A DNA stretch of 64,000 nt, taken from positions 124,001 to 188,000 of the forward strand of contig JACKHG010000005.1 of assembly GCA_020639115.1 (NCBI GenBank), read 5' to 3'. Of the stretch, positions 61,822-64,000 are shown piece after piece. How positions within the stretch are numbered: position 1 is the first letter of the stretch; each line of letters starts with the position of its first letter. The position numbers were made by a program, and so were the translations under genes. Source of the DNA: Phycisphaerales bacterium (GTDB lineage Bacteria; Planctomycetota; Phycisphaerae; UBA1845). The notes under the pieces are model-generated. The model saw only the letters and a list, made by a program, of their open reading frames with translations. It did no database searches and was not told where the DNA came from.

Positions 61822-63501
61822 TCAGCTCACCCGCACCAGCAGCGACTTCTGATAGTCGGCATCCGGCGCAAAATCAGCGGGCAGTTTGGGCTGCAGCACG
61901 ATGCGGTGCGGGCGATCGCCGAGGCCCTCCTCGACGTGCCGGCGCAGCATCGCTGGCGTCATCTGCCGATAGTTCGTGGAGATGAGCAGGTGGCCGCGCG
62001 GACGCAGCACTTCGGCGGCGGCTGCGATCAACTCGCCCAGGTGCCGCTTGACCTCGAATGTGCGGCGTGGCTTCTTGGCCCGCGCGAACGTCGGCGGGTC
62101 GAGCACGATGATGTCGTAGCGCTTGTCCTGGCGCAGGGCGCGCTTGACGTAATCGAACGCATCGCTGCGCACGAAGGTGTGCTCGTCGAGCGCCAGCCCG
62201 TTGGCTGCGAAGTTGTCCTTGCCCCACTCCAGGTTGGATGCCGAGAGGTCGACGCTGGTCGTCGAACGCGCCCCCGCCAGCGCAGCCGCCACGCTGAAGC
62301 CGCAGGTATACGCGAAGAGATTCAGCAGATCCTTGCCGTCGCACAGTTCGGCGATGCGCCGCCGGTTGTCCCGCTGATCGAGGAAAAGCCCGGTCGACCA
62401 GCCCTCGGTGAAGCGCGCCAGGTAGCGCACGCCGTTTTCGTGGACGGTGATCTGATCCTTCGGGGTGCCCTTGAGCACCTCGGTATGGGCTTCTGCGGAC
62501 GTCGGTGCGGCGCCGGTGCGGCGACGCGGCACATGCCGCGCATAAACGGTCCGGATGCCGAGCGTCCGCTGGTACCAGTTGGCGATCTGCCGCACCTGCA
62601 GTTCCGAGCCGTCGAAATGGCCCTCCAGCGTCTCGAGCAGCACCGCGTCGGCCAGCTTGTCAGCCACCAGCCCGCCGATGCCCTCGTTCCCGCCGGTAAA
62701 CAGGCGGAAGGTGTCCGTGTCCTCATCAGCCACCAGCGCCAACCGGCCCGCCAGCGCCGCGCGGAGATGCTCCTCCAGCAGCAGATTGGTCGCGAGATAG
62801 GCCTCGAACGCCTTGGGCGCGGGATCCACGATATCCACGTTGCGGCGTTTGAACGGATGGGGAAACTGCAAACCCGCCAGATGCACCAGCGGCCGGCGCG
62901 AGGGACTCGCCCGCCGCTCCGCCGCGTAGGGACTGGGCCGGATGTCGCCGACGATCTGGAGTCCGCCCGCGGCCTTGAACAGTCGGCGGACGTCATCCAG
63001 TCCTGCGGACTTCGTCGTGCAGCGGGCGACGTGCAGATCGCCGTGGGTGGCGAGGATCTCCACGTGGGCAGTCGCCGCGGGCGTGGCGGGGCTACCCTTG
63101 ACCGCCTTGCGGCTGCGAGGCTCATTGCCGCTCTTGACGGCGATGCGTTTGCGTGGGGGTTTGCCCCGCACGATCGCGACGTGCGTGTACGCCAGGCGGT
63201 TGCTCGTCGCCATGCCGGCGAAGCGATGGCGGGCCTCGTGCGAGCGGGCAAAGAGGGCGATTCCCGACGAGAGGCGCTCCGGCAGGATCAACGGAAGCAG
63301 GCCGCCGCCCTCCCCCGCCCATTTCGATTTGGGCAGGTGATCCACCACGAGGTCGATCGTCCGCGGGCCGTGCGGCCAGGCCGCCGACTCGAGATTGACT
63401 CTCGGCGGCTTGGCCACCGCCATGAACTCGGCATCGTCCCAGATGACGGGAAAGAGCCGGGCAACAACGGCGGATACGCTGTCGGACGTGCGTGCAACCA
63501 T
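61822..63501 (-). CDS. RlmI-like SAM methyltransferase fused to a degenerate RluA-like domain
   Basis: 559 residues. Residues about 15-235 follow a RluA pseudouridine-synthase fold: VIWDDAEFMAVAKPPRVNLES, LPERLSSGIALFARS where active enzymes have HRLDxxTSGLLLFAKS, and LQIVGDIRPSPY. The catalytic Asp is replaced and the TGRTHQIR motif is lost, so this half is likely inactive and binds RNA. Residues about 240-559 are an RlmI-type 23S rRNA m5C methyltransferase: FTEGWSTGLFLDQRDNRR, LLNLFAYTCGFSVAAALAGA, SVDLSASNLEWG, and the DPPTFARAKK active-site block. Standard RlmI has a PUA domain in place of the RluA-like part. Confidence 0.88.
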   Translation of the reverse strand: MVARTSDSVSAVVARLFPVIWDDAEFMAVAKPPRVNLESAAWPHGPRTIDLVVDHLPKSKWAGEGGGLLPLILPERLSSGIALFARSHEARHRFAGMATSNRLAYTHVAIVRGKPPRKRIAVKSGNEPRSRKAVKGSPATPAATAHVEILATHGDLHVARCTTKSAGLDDVRRLFKAAGGLQIVGDIRPSPYAAERRASPSRRPLVHLAGLQFPHPFKRRNVDIVDPAPKAFEAYLATNLLLEEHLRAALAGRLALVADEDTDTFRLFTGGNEGIGGLVADKLADAVLLETLEGHFDGSELQVRQIANWYQRTLGIRTVYARHVPRRRTGAAPTSAEAHTEVLKGTPKDQITVHENGVRYLARFTEGWSTGLFLDQRDNRRRIAELCDGKDLLNLFAYTCGFSVAAALAGARSTTSVDLSASNLEWGKDNFAANGLALDEHTFVRSDAFDYVKRALRQDKRYDIIVLDPPTFARAKKPRRTFEVKRHLGELIAAAAEVLRPRGHLLISTNYRQMTPAMLRRHVEEGLGDRPHRIVLQPKLPADFAPDADYQKSLLVRVS

Positions 63502-63624
63502 GTCCGCCAGTGTGAAGTGCCGCGCGGGCTTGTCAACTGGTCAAACCGCCCGAGGGAAGCCAGCTCGATTCGCCCCGCAAACCCCGCGAGTGTGGTAGAA
63601 TCCAGCCCGTCCGAGGAGACCGAC

Positions 63625-64000
63625 ATGACCACCTCAGCCCGCCCGCAGGACGAACGTGAACCCCGCGCGATCGGTGATGACGACGTGCTGCGCGTCAAGG
63701 TGCTCTCCACCGGGGGAACCATCGAGAAGATCTACAGCGAGTCCGATGGCTCGCTCCGCAACCGGCGCTCGCCGCTGAAGCAGATCCTCGCCCAGTTGCG
63801 CCTGCCGGCGGTCGCCATCAGCCAGCGCAGCGTGATGAGCAAGGACTCGCTCGACATGACCCGGGAGGATCGGCGGATGATCGCCGCCGAGGTGCGGCGC
63901 GTACCGCCCGCTTTCCACGCCATCCTGATCGTGCACGGCACCGACACGCTCTCGGTCACGGGCGAATACCTGCACGAGGCGCTCGGCGAGCCGGACCGGC
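63625..64000 (+). CDS. Asparaginase, N-terminal part (cut by window edge)
   Basis: First 125 residues from ATG 63625, preceded by GAGGAG at 63613-63618. KVLSTGGTIEKIYSESDGSL contains the catalytic Thr of type I/II asparaginases, and VHGTDTLSVTGEYL the second Thr/Asp motif. A hydrophilic leader of about 24 residues precedes the domain and has no signal peptide, so it is probably cytoplasmic. The catalytic lysine region lies beyond the window. Confidence 0.9.
   Translation, partial: MTTSARPQDEREPRAIGDDDVLRVKVLSTGGTIEKIYSESDGSLRNRRSPLKQILAQLRLPAVAISQRSVMSKDSLDMTREDRRMIAAEVRRVPPAFHAILIVHGTDTLSVTGEYLHEALGEPDR

Overview
The window is a GC-rich stretch of a bacterial chromosome that reads as Planctomycetota. 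The evidence is a combined signature: secreted proteins with dockerin-type calcium loops, a PEP-CTERM-like C-terminal anchor, an ECF sigma factor translationally coupled to a membrane Ser/Thr kinase, several membrane proteins carrying a CxxCGYxLxGNxxxxCPECG zinc ribbon, a PTS-IIA protein fused to an excisionase-like HTH, and a tgt-yajC pair. No ribosomal operon or tRNA was recognised. One structural RNA is clear: RNase P RNA (rnpB) at about 21.2-21.7 kb.

Layout. 0-1.1 kb: the tail of a gene, a small zinc-ribbon membrane protein, and REP-like and tandem repeats. 1.1-4.2 kb: emrA/emrB-type drug efflux pair. 4.9-11.3 kb: secreted beta-propeller protein, TIGR03790/dockerin protein, large hybrid histidine kinase. 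11.5-14.8 kb: selB (intact) and selA, whose last third is broken by several small frameshifts. 15.0-16.6 kb: VCBS/FG-GAP protein whose 5' part is also frameshifted. 16.8-20 kb: two hypotheticals (one HEAT-like) and the kinase/ECF sigma pair. 20.5-24.9 kb: PEP-CTERM-like protein, rnpB, a tightly overlapping five-gene operon reminiscent of the small genes ahead of the terminase in Mu-like phages, and a zinc-ribbon multi-pass protein. 25.0-26.9 kb and 34.9-37.6 kb: sugar/envelope genes (CgeB-like glycosyltransferase, FkbM methyltransferase; DegT aminotransferase, UDP-sugar dehydrogenase). These flank an accessory island (26.9-34.9 kb) with phage-like small genes, an IS5-family element, three Rhs fragments and two zinc-ribbon membrane proteins that each follow one Rhs C-terminal tail.

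37.7-48.1 kb: exported or membrane proteins, a tandem pair of dynamin-like GTPases followed by a lipoprotein, and a large secreted protein with a His/Cys dyad. 48.3-64 kb is mostly housekeeping: methionine aminopeptidase, cytidylate-kinase-like protein, pyruvate:ferredoxin oxidoreductase with its usual DHOD-like neighbour, a DUF3788 protein, a Cys/Met-metabolism PLP enzyme, a sulfotransferase, YbaK deacylase, yajC, tgt, a PTS-IIA protein, an RlmI-like methyltransferase fused to a degenerate pseudouridine-synthase domain, and the start of an asparaginase.

The most interesting parts are (i) the orphan Rhs C-terminal array with dockerin-like loops inserted in the Rhs core and candidate immunity partners, (ii) the selA frameshift cluster beside an intact selB, (iii) the tandem dynamin pair, (iv) the degenerate RluA-RlmI fusion, and (v) several families of short intergenic tandem repeats placed at gene borders.
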